The position numbers and the translations under genes are program-made. This document shows, in pieces, positions 1 through 12,500 of a stretch of 64,000 nt of DNA. The stretch covers positions 165,958 to 229,957 of the forward strand of contig JBAMDO010000080.1 of assembly GCA_037074765.1 (NCBI GenBank). Direction: 5' to 3'. The notes under the pieces are model-generated. The model was not told the DNA's origin. It did not search any database and was given only the letters and a program-made list of their open reading frames with translations. This DNA comes from Mansonella perstans. Lineage: Eukaryota > Nematoda > Chromadorea > Rhabditida > Onchocercidae. How positions within the stretch are numbered: the first letter of the stretch is position 1; every line of letters starts with the position of its first letter.

Positions 1-179
1 AACTTTTTCTGAATTTGGCAAATCTCGTGTAGAAATAACTGTTTCCAACGTGTTTTGCCAATTTTCCCTGAATTTTCTGATTAGTAATTTAAAAAAAAAG
101 CTTGTGTCAACATGGATTCACTAAATGCAAAGAATAACAAAGATGAACAGATAAAACAAAAAAAGATTTTTTAGTTTAC

Positions 180-3100
180 ATTCCTATTTGATCCGTTTGA
201 TCAAACGACCGTGTTAACAAGCACAACTGAAAGATAATGCATTCTTCGAGAACTCCTTGCACTGAGTTTGTAGACGATGACCACGTAGCCAAATTACTGA
301 AACTATCTACTCATTATTTACAAACCTCCAATTAATGTTAAAAATGACAGTTCTGTTCAGGAAGTCTGAACAAACAATGAGAATAATGCTAGGAAATGAC
401 TTATCTTTTATCAAATCATGAGTTTAGATGCAGTATAAAGTTTAAAAACAAGTACAGAAACCGATGTCTGGTAATAATAAGTGACAATTTTACTATTTTT
501 AACATAAATTTTTTTAATTCTAACCTGAAGTTTTTCTAACTTTTTTTTCTAATACATTTCTAACCTAATAACTATAATTTCTGGGAAATGTCCCGAATTT
601 ATCCGAAACTTCCTGAAATCAAATAATCAGTTTAATTTAAAGAAATATTTTCAATTGTTCGGAATTTAAAGAAACACGCTGAAAATTAGTTTAAAATGAA
701 TCATTTATATTTACTTGTAAAGAAAGTCGACGAAACTAATCATATCCGGAAGCAAATCATGCAAAGAATCACAGCGATCTGCTTCATCAGCAGCATTTAA
801 CTGACAATATTCACACAAACTTCGCCAAAGATATGTACGACCAGCTATTACATAGAGATTGTTATTGGAACTGAAAATTTCATCGTTTCCCATACTAGCT
901 TCTGACATAATAACTCTTCTACTTTTCCGAATATGCTATTTATGCTCTCGATGACCCTATTTATTGCTGCGCTAAATTCCTTTTTTGAGCGTCAATTACA
1001 ATTCATTTTGGTATTAAACGTGATCTAACATTTCAAATGATTCCTTTCAATATGTAATTGCTGATAACAAACTGAGCCACTCGTTAAGTAAAACGAAGAA
1101 GAAGAACCTTAACATCAATTAAATTCAAACCAAGCAATCAATCTGGGATACGAGTAATGAAAGATAAAATTTGGAAAAAATACTTTTAAAATTTGCCAAT
1201 AATATGAACTACTGCAATATCATAGAATTATTATGGAACCGAAACAAAACCTATGACGCAGTTCGATATAATTTCGTCGACTAAGTATATCGTAGTTCAC
1301 GAAATCAGCACAAAGCGCCACATCAGTTGTAACTAACTTGGCCTGTATAGCATTGCATAACTCATGCAGATTCTTCAACATTTCACCGGTTCGTACACTT
1401 CCTATTTTCCGTTGGTAATTTTTGAGAAATATCATTAATGCCTGCAAAAAATGCAAATTTGAAAAAAGTGTAATGCTACAATTTACATCCAGTTCATCCA
1501 ATAAGTTATGCAAGTTTCATGAATTAAATGAACATCAGAGCTACAATTAATTAACAAGCACAAAAAATGTGTCTGTGGAACGAAAAGAGATAATCCTTGC
1601 CAGAAATTCTGCCGATGAAAGTACGAAAGAATTGAGAAAATACTTTTTATATCTTAAGTGAGTTCGAAAGCAACCGAAGGAAATTTATTACTTGGAAAAA
1701 TTCACTTAGAAAAAGGCAAGGCATGACAAGGCACAAATCCAAGTCAACAATGAAGAAATTTACAAGAACAAAGTTCTAGAAAAATTATTTCTTACCTGTT
1801 GGGTTGTCTGTGAATCAGAAAGAAAATCAAGATGTTGCAGAAGATTAAGTAGTGGTACTGCATCATTTCCAGCCCAATTCACAACCATTCGCTCAGCTAT
1901 TTTTCGCAACACTGCTAAAACTTAATTTTAGAGAAAAAAGAAAATTGAATGAACCTGAAAAACTACGAATTTTAGCAATGCAAACAAGCATATTTGCTGA
2001 GAGAATTTACTAATTTCAAAAATTCAAAATTATTATTAACAAACAAAAAAACTACCATCGTCGCTCGTAAACGCAGCTTTGAGTAGCTGCATTCGCTGTT
2101 GAACAGTAAGTGATCGTACATGCAAATTGCGCGCAACTCGACTAAAAGCAAGACGACGAACATTGTTATCACTTTCTATTAAAATCATCGATATGAATGT
2201 TGAAATATCGCTTTCAGTAAAAAGCGGTACACAATGAACAGCCTCTGTGCGTACGTCACGTGAAATATCCTTCAAAGCGTCAAAGATATCTGAAAGTGAA
2301 TTAAGGAAGATAATTTAACGTGTAGTTATGACATCCTTTAGAAAAACGAAATAGACTAATTTCGCAAAGTACCAGACCATCAAAGAAGCATACACGGTGA
2401 ATTACTTGAGATGTTTAAAATCAGAATTTCAAAACTTTTTACGCTCAAATCTCATTTCCAAATCTCAAATGTAATGGGAAAATATCGTAGTTTATATTTG
2501 TGATGCAATAATAATACTTTCAGAAGAAATCTTTACACACTACTTTATTATACTGCTTCCATTCCAATAATAACCTTCATCTTTCAAAAGTAAGAAAGTT
2601 ATGCTTCGGATAGGAGCAATATCGTAAGGGAGTTGGATAAATAAAAAGATAACCATGCTCTGATTTTTAGAATCTCATTCATATTCCATAAAATATGATT
2701 CATTTGTTTCTAAAATTAACCTAACTTATTAAATAGAAAAAGTCTTACATTTAGTGCAGTTAAATTCATTTTCACCTTCATTCCTGTCATCAATTCTGCA
2801 TAAAACGGACAATGAACGAATCACTTCAGCTCGTACAAATGGGTTCTAAAGTTTTTACAAAAGGTGCTACAGATATTATAAAATATTTCAAAGCAATCAC
2901 TTCATAAGGTCTAACTAATAAATGAATGGTTTTTGATCTTTTGGCTAATCATAATTGGCGAGCATTTATCATTTTTTTTACCTAATAAAAAAAAATTAAC
3001 TCTACCTTATCATATATCCTTCTTTGCAAAATTCTGGCCAAATTATCCATCACTTTTGCAGGCAGACCTGCTTCGTCTTTACAAGTGGTTGGTTCATAGT

Positions 3101-4135
3101 CTGCTTCTATCTCTTCAATACCTTCAAAAATTGATGTTATCAGTTGACAGCACCGATATCGTGAGGTATCACAGACTGAGTACTGAGTCTGAAATATTCA
3201 CAAATGATTAAATTCACAATTCAAAATTTGTAATTTTATTTTAAGAAGAAGGCATTGCAAAGTCTCTAAAATTCTTTGTTAATGAAATTTGTGCATAAAT
3301 TGACCAAGATTTACTAAGGAAGCAAGTGAGAATGTCGGAATCAATCTAAACTAGACTTGTTTCATAATCTATTATTTCAACTACATTACAGTTAATTTCA
3401 TGTTTGAGAAATTCTATCCTTACATTTTCGATATGTTGCAAAAGAAGGGTAAAAAGTGGAGAGATAACTGCATCCTCTAAAAGCATCTTTAAGCTAGATT
3501 TCACAAAAAATGAAAGGCATCGATCAGCGCTTTTGTCAGCTTGCGATTGGCCAGTAAAATACCAAAGCCATAATTCTATTTCACCCAAAACAGCATTTAT
3601 TTCCAATCCTTCCTGCATAATTCGAACAAAAACTTAATAAAAACTTCTAAAAAAAAAAGAAAAAATAAATAGCTTGAAAACAAATCAATCTGAGCTTTGA
3701 ATTTTCTATAAACATATGCAAAAATGATTAAAACGTGAAAGTTTCTGCAACGATGATATTAGCATAATAATAAATAAACGACTATCTAATCAAAAAGACG
3801 TGTTGAATCAGTACGATACAGTTATAATAGGTTTATTTTATAACAGATTTATTAAAGAATTGTTTGAATTTGCTTCTTTTATTAAGAATAATATCAAAAT
3901 TATTTCATCCAAAAAAAAATTTAAAAAAAAGAAGAAAAATTATCTGATATAAAACCAAGTAAATGCTTACCTTATGAAATGCTTCACAAAATTTTTCAAC
4001 GCAATCATTCATTTCTGTATTATCATCCTTCTGACGAACTACCGATAACAATTCCCGAATAACTGGTAATACCGCGATAATTTCACTGCATGGTAGTTCT
4101 TTCATTGAGTGTTTCTTCGATACGCTCATCCTCAT
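180..4135 (-). CDS. capg-1: Condensin I complex subunit CAP-G, 5' nine exons (partial, runs off left edge)
   Basis: CAP-G is the HEAT-repeat non-SMC subunit of condensin I, which compacts mitotic chromosomes. Exons, in transcript order on the minus strand: 4135-3971, 3612-3424, 3188-3006, 2845-2749, 2289-2056, 1914-1796, 1441-1251, 918-715, 296-180. All junctions are GT-AG and the phases join without a stop, giving 499 complete codons so far. The family is shown by successive HEAT segments that follow vertebrate NCAPG: RYRCCQLI, NPFVRAEVIRSLSVL, DVRTEAVHCVP, then the diagnostic HVRSLTVQQRMQLL block, ERMVVNWAGNDAVPLLNLLQ, and LWRSLCEYC. The start ATG at 4135 lies one base after a splice acceptor. 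The family is about 1,000 residues long, so roughly the C-terminal half lies beyond position 1. The acceptor of the 918-715 exon has a poor pyrimidine tract and is the weakest boundary. Family assignment is firm; single boundaries are moderate. Confidence 0.9.
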
Positions 4136-4136
4136 G

Positions 4137-4146
4137 CTAATAAAAT
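4137..4146 (-). other. Candidate trans-splice acceptor of the CAP-G gene
   Basis: On the minus strand a TTTTATTAG acceptor ends one base before the first ATG of CAP-G. No matching upstream cis exon is visible in the following AT-rich sequence. This is the usual layout of a nematode spliced-leader addition site, but that is an inference. Confidence 0.45.
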
Positions 4147-4841
4147 ATTTTAATTTACAATAAATTTAAACAACACACTTTTCCGAGTGAAACTTTATTA
4201 AAATACAAAAGACGAGTTGTATTTGTGTATACGTGTGTACGTGTATGTATGCACGATGTAACTAAATATTCTAGAGAATTGCTATAGTAGAAATTCTAGC
4301 ATAAACACGTACGTGTTTGAAATGTAGCGTGTATAATCCAATTAGCTTGCATATTTTTAACATCTTTTCAAATACTGATTTTTTGTACAAAAAATGATAA
4401 GCGTGAAAAAATGAAGTGCGATATTATTATCCCATGTATGGTCATAATGCAGGCTCATTTTTATTTTTCAATTATTCTTATGCTATACCGTACGTCAATT
4501 TTCACGTATGGCGTGTCATAAATCAACGCTTATATAAGTGTAATTGTAAAAATAAGTGTACTGTAACGAAAAAATCCTGGAACAGATAACGGAAGAATAT
4601 TGTTAATTATAAATTAACTTAAAATCTTTCCATAAAAAATAAGCTTAAGTTTAGTACTTTGTACAGTTTAATTACTATTCATTTAATTATATTTAATTAC
4701 AAGACAATTTCAACATTTTAATTTTTTTTCACGTAATGAGCTAATCGATAAATCAGAACAGATAAAATATGATATAAAATATTCCTATAATCTCATCATA
4801 TCACCTTTTGGATGTTTTAATATGTGACAGAGGATCTTTAC

Positions 4842-4965
4842 TTATGCACTAATTAGAACTTTTAATTATGCACTAATTAGAACTTTTAACTATGCATTAA
4901 TTAGAACTTTAACTATGCATTAATTAGAACTTTTAATTATGCACAGATTTTTAACTATGCACCAT
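4842..4965. repeat. 24-bp tandem repeat, about five copies
   Basis: The unit TATGCACTAATTAGAACTTT plus about four T/A bases is repeated with small changes (GCACT or GCATT), and the last copy breaks down near 4945-4965. It lies about 700 bp upstream of the CAP-G start. Each unit contains a CTAATTAG/TTAATTAG core, which is homeodomain-like. Confidence 0.85.
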
Positions 4966-7079
4966 CATTTTAAAATTATCAATTTTGATTTATCTATGCA
5001 TTACTGACTAACTATGCGCTAATTAATTATTAATTTAATTGACTACCAATTTAATTATTTTCTTTATTTCACCTTTTCTGAAAACAACATTTTGCAAGAG
5101 GAAATTTAATTAAATTATAATTATTCATACGTAAGGAATAAAATATGATGAATTAAGCGAAAATTTTAACACTTAAATTCTTTTGTGTACACTTTACACA
5201 GGAAGTTAAATAAAAAATTTTTAATTGTTGCCAACTTTTAAAAACAATCCTTAATTTTTTGAATGAATAACTTTTCTTGTCTCATCATTTCTTCTATCTG
5301 TAATAGTATTCATTAAATTATTCAAAGTGCAAAGGTCATATCAGTTAGAAGACTGAAAAAGGATGAAGTACTAAGCGATCATTTGTGCATTTAATAAGAA
5401 TCTAATTCCTTGTCTAATTTTTTAACACTTTGACCAATTTCCAGTACATATATTACAACTTTGAAACTTTGATTTGAAGATCGAATCACTGCAAGAATTA
5501 GTATCTCAATTCAGTGCCTTTGTTTCAGCTGCTATATTTTTTAATATGAAGATTAACAATATCGACGGATTTATTTGCTGAAAAGTCGTTTTAGAAAGAT
5601 CAAATTCCTAGTTAATAAAATATGAAATTCGAAAATCTGCTCAGAAAATTTCACGCATTCTCTTGCAATAAACAATTTTCAAATTTGCATTTTATTTTAT
5701 TAGCGTTTGCAAAAATTCAAATATTTTTCCAATAAACTGATGTCAGCATATCTCTTTAATATTTTAAAAAAATTGTTTCGTCAGCGACAGCATCGATATT
5801 GTAAATTATCGCAGTTTTTTGGATTTTTTAAAATTTTTTTTTTTTTTGTAGTTTTTCGTATATTTCCACATTTTTTGTTTTCCTTGCTATCTTTACTTTC
5901 TTACTTTTTAATTTTATAAATTTCGTGCTATGTGTCACATTGAAGAATGGAACATTTACAAATTAGATTAGTCAGATATCAGATATCATGTAAAGAGAAA
6001 ATTACATACTATGAAGAAAATGAATTGTCAAATTTCTAAATTTCTTTAATTGGATTAGTGAAATTAATCTAGTGATGTCTAAAATATCTGTATTGCCAAT
6101 TAAAAAATTGAAAAGAAAAAATTAAATTAACGAGTTTTTGCTAATTACTATTCTTCTAAAATAAATGATTCTGAAATAAATGAGCAAAAATAGCTTTGCA
6201 CAATACAGAAAAATAAATGTATGATTTTAAAAATTTCACTATTAAAATTTTAAAAGTCATAAATGTGTAATAACTGCAGCATTGAATAGACACGAAGAAA
6301 ACGGCATTAGAAGGACAAGGAATGACGAAGGTGAAAAAATTCATATTGTTAAAGGTTATTGTCCTCATTTATTCATGATTGTCTAAGAGATTACAGATTG
6401 ATATCGTATGTATTGTTATCAAATGTTCAACTGTATCAAAATATATTCATCGATGATTTTGTTAAAAATAAACTTTGTGTACATTAATCATTCGATTATT
6501 TTCTTTTATAGTATTTATAAGCCAGATCAATACAGCATCATTAATTCATATAAACAACACAAATATGCCAGTAGCAGGGGCATTATCTAGTATATATTTT
6601 TTTTTAAGATTTTTAGGACTAGTAGCAATTGTTATGTTTGGTAACTTCAAGAAATATCTGGATTTCTTGGAAATACATTATTGATATTTCAAAAAATTTA
6701 TCTCTTGTCATTGTGAATTTGAAAAACTTCTGGAACTCTTAATTCGGAAGTACTGCAGTCATTTTTTACTTTTTCTATGCATATTCTTTATACTTAATCA
6801 CTGTGTTAAAAAATAACAATTATAATCACTCTTAACCAAATCCTTCCGTTATTCCTTTCATCATTTCATTATAAATACAAATTTTGAAGAAGACATCTAT
6901 TCTTTGCATAGATCTGACTTTTTTCTTATCTGGTTTTTTTTACTAATCAAATGAAAACAAGTTATTCATATATTTTAGTGAATGAATTTATGTCATTAGG
7001 ATAAGAAGCAAATACCAAATGCGTTCAATATCAATACTATCAATATCAGCCTGTATGTATTTATCTATTGTTTTAACAA

Positions 7080-7160
7080 CACATCACCAACATTATCAAC
7101 AGCATTATCATCATCACTATCGTTATCAATATCATCATCATTATCATCATCACCAAGATG
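7080..7160 (+). repeat. Imperfect CAT/ATC trinucleotide tract
   Basis: The stretch is a run of interrupted CAT, TAT, CAA and CAC codons. It falls inside a 69-codon ATG frame (7019-7228) that would encode a hydrophobic N-terminus followed by a His/Tyr/Gln-rich stretch. I see no splice or family support, so I treat it as a microsatellite rather than a gene. Confidence 0.6.
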
Positions 7161-9175
7161 TGTTTCATGTGTTGTATTTTGAGGAAAATGTGCAACACAG
7201 TTGTTCATTTGCTTACTTCTCTCATTAGCCGATCTTTCCATCCTTTCTTTAATCGTTCCATTATTAATAGAGTTTTTTCTAACAATTCGTTCATAGGAAT
7301 AACATTGAAACGATAACTTTCATCTAATCAGAACTAAAAATTTTTTTATTTGAGCTGGCATTACCTGGCTATCAATAAAAAGAACTGCTTTTGATCTATT
7401 AGCTGATTGAATTAATTAAACTAAACTGCTCAAATCATCCAATTCTTACTACAGTTAATATTCGGTAATTGTTGTTATTGTTAACTGCAGAGTAATTTAA
7501 GGATTCTGAAATATTAATGAATTTCTTAATTGATAGTATGATTTTTCAAAATTTTCTATAGCATTTTGATGGTCAGTTTATCAAACAACTTTCTTTTTTT
7601 TTCATGATTAAAATTTTTGTAGATTTAAAAAATGAAAGAGAGAGAAGGAAAGAATAAGTAAGAAAGAGAAGGAGAGAGGGGAACTGAAAAGAAAATTGTT
7701 GATTTTTAATCGCTTTTACATCAATGTCGAATGAATGATCGGTATGTGTGTTGAACGGCTTACAGTATGGGTCCATTGATCTGCTCCACTAATCGAAAAT
7801 GTTTCTTTTCCTAACTAATTCGTCTAAAATTTCAAAGGAACCATTCTATTGATAACAATTTAATTTTGTTACCAAATTTTTTTTTTTTTTTCACATTTAA
7901 ATATTGCTTAGTTTGATTTAATTTTCAGTTTTAATCGATTACTTTCATTAAATTTCCATTTCGTTTTCTTTTTTCCCCATGTTACTATTTAATTTTAATA
8001 GTATCAGAGAATAGTGAAATTTGTTGAAAAAAACAAATTGAACGGCAGCGATGTTTGAAGTAAAAAAAAGCGCTACTTAGTTTTTATTGTGAATATTTTA
8101 TCATTCGTCAATTTTGTCCTTTATTTACTGGTATTTTTATTCTTAATTTATTTTATTTTATACTATCATCATTTTATACTATGAACCAAAATTTTTTTCC
8201 ATTTACCATTATTTAATTTAAAAGTTACCTTATTCCTTCTGTTAAATTTCATGGATGCATAAGTGAAAGTGAAATTTTTAAAAACAGAAAATAAAATTTT
8301 CTTAAAATAACCAGTTTTTCTGATTAGTCTTAGTAATGAATTTGTCTTACAGAAAATAAATCACTGAGCGCAGCGGAATTCAAATATTTAGTGGAACTTA
8401 TTATTAAATGAATTCCTTATTATTTTGTAAATTTTAAAAGTTGTAAAGTTATATAAAATTTAGATAGAAAAAAAAGTTTGAATAACATTTTCACTCAGGC
8501 ATATTATTTGAGAAGGAAACGAGCATATTATTGCTTCCACAGCTGCATGGAACAGCTGAAAATTAATAGCATGTGCCAGTCATTTCAACATTTGAAAAGC
8601 ATTTGAAAAAAAAAATTGATTTTTAATTTATCAAAAAAAGCATTTCATTTTTGCTTCTGAGAAAAATTCAACAAAAAAAAGGAAAAAGAAACATTGAATG
8701 AATGTTTTATTTCTTTTGAAAATGATTTTATTTAAACTTATAATGTATTAAATGAAGCTCTGCAAAATGATATTTAATTCTTCCATGCAAACATCTTCTA
8801 ATTCTATTTTCAAAAATAAACTGGAAAATGTTTCGATAAAAATTTGGTAGTAGATTAATCGTAATTTCACTAATTCAGATTATTTACAAAAAGAGATGTT
8901 ATTTGCATCGCTTTACAATGAGCTAAGCGTTTTTATAAAGCCTATGATCTCAACAGAGCAATCTATAGAATGCTTTTATTTTATTTCATTTCTTGTTAGC
9001 CTCAATCTGAATTGAAATCAGTTTTTTGTTTTTTCATGATCTTACTCCTATAACATATACACGTCATTTCTTCATCTTCGCTTGAAGCAAATTTAATTTT
9101 TGCTTGTTCATTATTTTGATAAATTCTAAATCAAATTAAGAATTCCATATTACAGTTATATGATAGCTGTCATTT

Positions 9176-9204
9176 GATAATATATGATAATATCATATAT
9201 TATC
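9176..9204. repeat. 29-bp near-perfect hairpin
   Basis: Two 13-base arms, GATAATATATGAT and its exact reverse complement, flank the 3-base loop AAT. It lies about 350 bp upstream of the acceptor of the large single-exon gene. Confidence 0.8.
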
Positions 9205-9540
9205 TATATGTCACATTTTGCATTTCAGTATATTTTAGAGTTAATTTCAAGATACATTAGATGAGTGAAAGCTCCATATTAAGATGATATGAGAGAGTCG
9301 TAGTTAGTGATGTAATTTTTATTTGTTTTTTTTTTTTTTTTTATTTCTTTTTATCAGTTTTCTTTTTCATTATGGAACAATGATTTTTTTCCATTTATTA
9401 TCTGTATTATTAGCTTATAATTATAAATTTTCTTGAATCAGTATCTGAGAAATATATTAAATCTTCATTGAAATTTATAGTGAATAAAATATTAGAAGGT
9501 CATTTGATAATTTTCCATACTTATGAGAATTTAAATGACA

Positions 9541-9552
9541 TTCTTATTTCAG
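9541..9552 (+). other. Splice acceptor directly before the large ORF (candidate trans-splice site)
   Basis: TTCTTATTTCAG is followed by TA and two overlapping-register ATG codons (9555 and 9558). This decides the start. The open frame extends 87 bases further upstream only through a TTG codon, and that segment would be removed by splicing at this site. Confidence 0.55.
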
Positions 9553-9554
9553 TA

Positions 9555-12500
9555 ATGATGGATAAGGAGGATAACAAAGTGATGGATGATCATGCTGAGC
9601 TACATGACAGGATTTCGTTTGATGATTCAGCACTGCAACAGTGCACAACCAATAAAAATGATATTCAACAAATCGATGAAGTAATAAATTTACGAAGTAT
9701 CACAGTTGATAATCTACAACACTATGATGAAGGTTTGTTAAGAAGCAAAGATGTGCCGGAAAAAGAAACCAATTCTGTGAGCCTTCAGTTAGAATTTCCG
9801 CTTACTGACCTTGCAGAAGCGACGAGTATACATATAGATTCAATTTTGAGAAATCAGAATACAATCTCGGAAGCAGATAACTCACATTCTCAAAAACCAC
9901 CATTCACTTCGTCGGATTATAAAGCACCTTATGAGATTGGAGCTCAACAACCAATTCCGTTTGAATTCGAAAACTATGCAAATCAAATTTTGGGACAGAA
10001 GCAAACACAGCCGTTTGTTACAGCTAACAGTAATATAGTAGCAGAAAAAACCAACGATCAAGTTGCTGATGCTTCTGCGCTCTACCAGGTTGCTGATAAG
10101 TCGGAAGATCAACAAACAATGAATGATGAGGTTATGAATATTTTCGAGCCGGTCAAAAATTTCTCACAAGAGTTACAAACCGAGAAACAAGCAAACTTTG
10201 AAACGTTACATGATAAAGAAAACTCAAGAAGAAATGAAGCAGAAATAACTGATAACATGTTGAATAAGAATTCGGGAAATTGGGATTCCGAATATCAGCA
10301 GTCCGAGAAATGTAAAGTAACAACTTGTGCTTCTAATAGAGAAAGTGCCAATGATGCTGAACAAGGGTTTCATCTTTTCACTACAGAAAATCGGAAATCA
10401 GAAGAAACAGCAATCCCGGGTGAAATATTATATGTAGTCCCAGAAAGTAGTGAGAAATCTCAAGAGACTCTAGTCAATGCGGAATTTTCTAAAAGTGCAC
10501 ATTCCGAAAAACTTGTTACAGCAAAAATCCACTCAGTGCCAGGAGTTTCAATTCTAAAAGAAGCGGTTAAGGAAAACATAATACATCGAAGCAAGACTAA
10601 TGAAACTAATCTTATCATGGAACAAGTTCCATTAGTGCAGGATAGACCTGCAAAAAGTTCTACTGGAGGAAAATCTCTGGAAAAGTTGAACTTTTTTGAA
10701 AGTGAAGGAAGATTTACTCCAGAACAAAATGGAACTAGTCATATAAACGAACCTACGAAATTATTGATTCCAGAATATGATTCACAAAATATCAATCCGG
10801 AGGTTTTGGAAGAAATGAAGTCAGGAAAGGAATTTATATTACCTAGTGGTGAAAAAATATCTGAGCAAACTTCGATAAATATGAAAGCAATGCAAATTGC
10901 AGAAAATGCAGGAAATATGAAAGCAATTCAAGATGAACATCCAGAACAGAATGAAAGCGAAAATGTTCATGAACAGGCACTTAACGTAACGAATGCTCGA
11001 CATGAAGAAAATATGAGAACTTCGAGTAAATGCACAGAAATGATTTCGGAAGACAGAAATAACACAGTTTATGAATCTGATGCTCTGTTTCATGAAAGTA
11101 AAACAGTAACGGAAGAAGATAAAAAGTCTGATTCAGCATCAAATATTTCGGATTGCAAACAGGAAATGAATAAACAAGAAACTGATGAAAATATTGCAGT
11201 AAACAATGGAATAATTAAAGTGAAGTGTGCTGAATTTTCCGGATCTATGTATAAGCAAAAAAAAGGCAACGACAAAGTTATAAAAAACGAATTGAAAAAT
11301 ATCAAGCAAAATGCTTCAAATAATGTCACAAAATGTAAATCAACTAAAAAAACATCGTCAACAACTATTAAAGTGACCATCCCAACATCGACAGATGTGA
11401 CAAAAAACAACCAGATGATAACTGTCAAAAAAATGGTGAAAAAATCAGCCGTAACTTTACCCTTACTTTCTGCGAAAAGTACAATTTTGGAGGGAAAAAC
11501 TGTCGGGCAAATTGGATTGAAGCAGACAACAAATGTTGCAAATAGTAACAATATTAAAGTTCAAAGAGAAAACAAAAAATTAACAAAGATGCCAAATGTG
11601 ACATCAAAATTAACTCAGAAAACACTTCAACAACGTGTAATTACAAAATCGAAAATTAGCGATAAAATGAATGCGATGAAGTTTCAATCAAAAGATATCA
11701 AAGATTGCGAAAAGAACAGAAATGAAATGAGAAATGACACAAATGAATTAGGAGGAAAGAAAAGGAAAATCGGAGCAATTAACTTTGAACCATTAATTTG
11801 GACAGAAACTTTGATGCCTGTTTATGAGCAAATTTGGGAGAATTTGGAAATAGCAACAAAAATCAGCGATAAGAGCAATGGGGTATTTGAGAGAGAAATG
11901 GAGAAGAAACCTGAAAACGAAATGAAAATGAAAAATGATCATTCGGGAACAGAATGGGCGATACGGGAAAATTCGAAATTGATGATAAACGAAATTGTAA
12001 AATCAGTTAATTTGTCGAATGGCAATGAAATCAATGTTCCACAACATTCATTAAATGAGCATGGGAAGGATTTCATTCTAGATATTTCGGATTCTTTAAA
12101 AATAAGGAAGGATGAAAAAGTAACTGTTGAAAAAGAAATGGTAGCAGATAGTAGTAGTGGAAAACGTGAAATTGAAATTCCCGCTTCGATACCAATTAGA
12201 CCTTGCGAAGCAACAGAAATGAAGTACCAAATTTACTTGGAGCAAAAAAACCTCGAAACTATGGCAGGACAAGACATTGGAGCAGATACAAATAAAAATT
12301 CTGATGATTCTCATGAAAATATGAATGAATGTATTATACCAAGATTAAAATCAAATTCAATAGAAGCAGGAAATGAAACAGAAGCTGTTGTTGATGAAGG
12401 AGTCGGGATTGAGGATATGGTGCAAAAAACTGAAGGAATAACAGAAAATGATGGAAAAATAGTACCATCAGAAATGGAAAAATCAGAGATCAAGCTTGAA

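Larger units (their letters stand above)
4142..9540. other. Intergenic, AT-rich, no supported gene
   Basis: This lies between the divergently transcribed CAP-G gene and the large single-exon gene. Short open frames here look like chance. Contents: a GT-rich stretch with alternating purine and pyrimidine (4216-4257), a 24-bp tandem repeat (4842-4965), an imperfect CAT-repeat tract (7080-7160), a GA-rich tract (7630-7690), a 29-bp hairpin (9176-9204) and many T runs. The two promoters presumably lie at its two ends. Confidence 0.6.

Noticed and set aside
1..60. Possible next CAP-G exon at the left edge
   Set aside because: A frame can be opened after an AACAG, but the peptide shows no family similarity and the sequence resembles a short repeat, so it was not annotated.
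2933..3211. 92-codon plus-strand frame
   Set aside because: It is antisense to the CAP-G exon 3188-3006, whose minus-strand frame matches the family.
11090..11551. 153-codon minus-strand frame inside the large gene
   Set aside because: It is the hydrophobic antisense shadow of a Lys/Glu/Asn-rich coding sequence, with no splice or family support.
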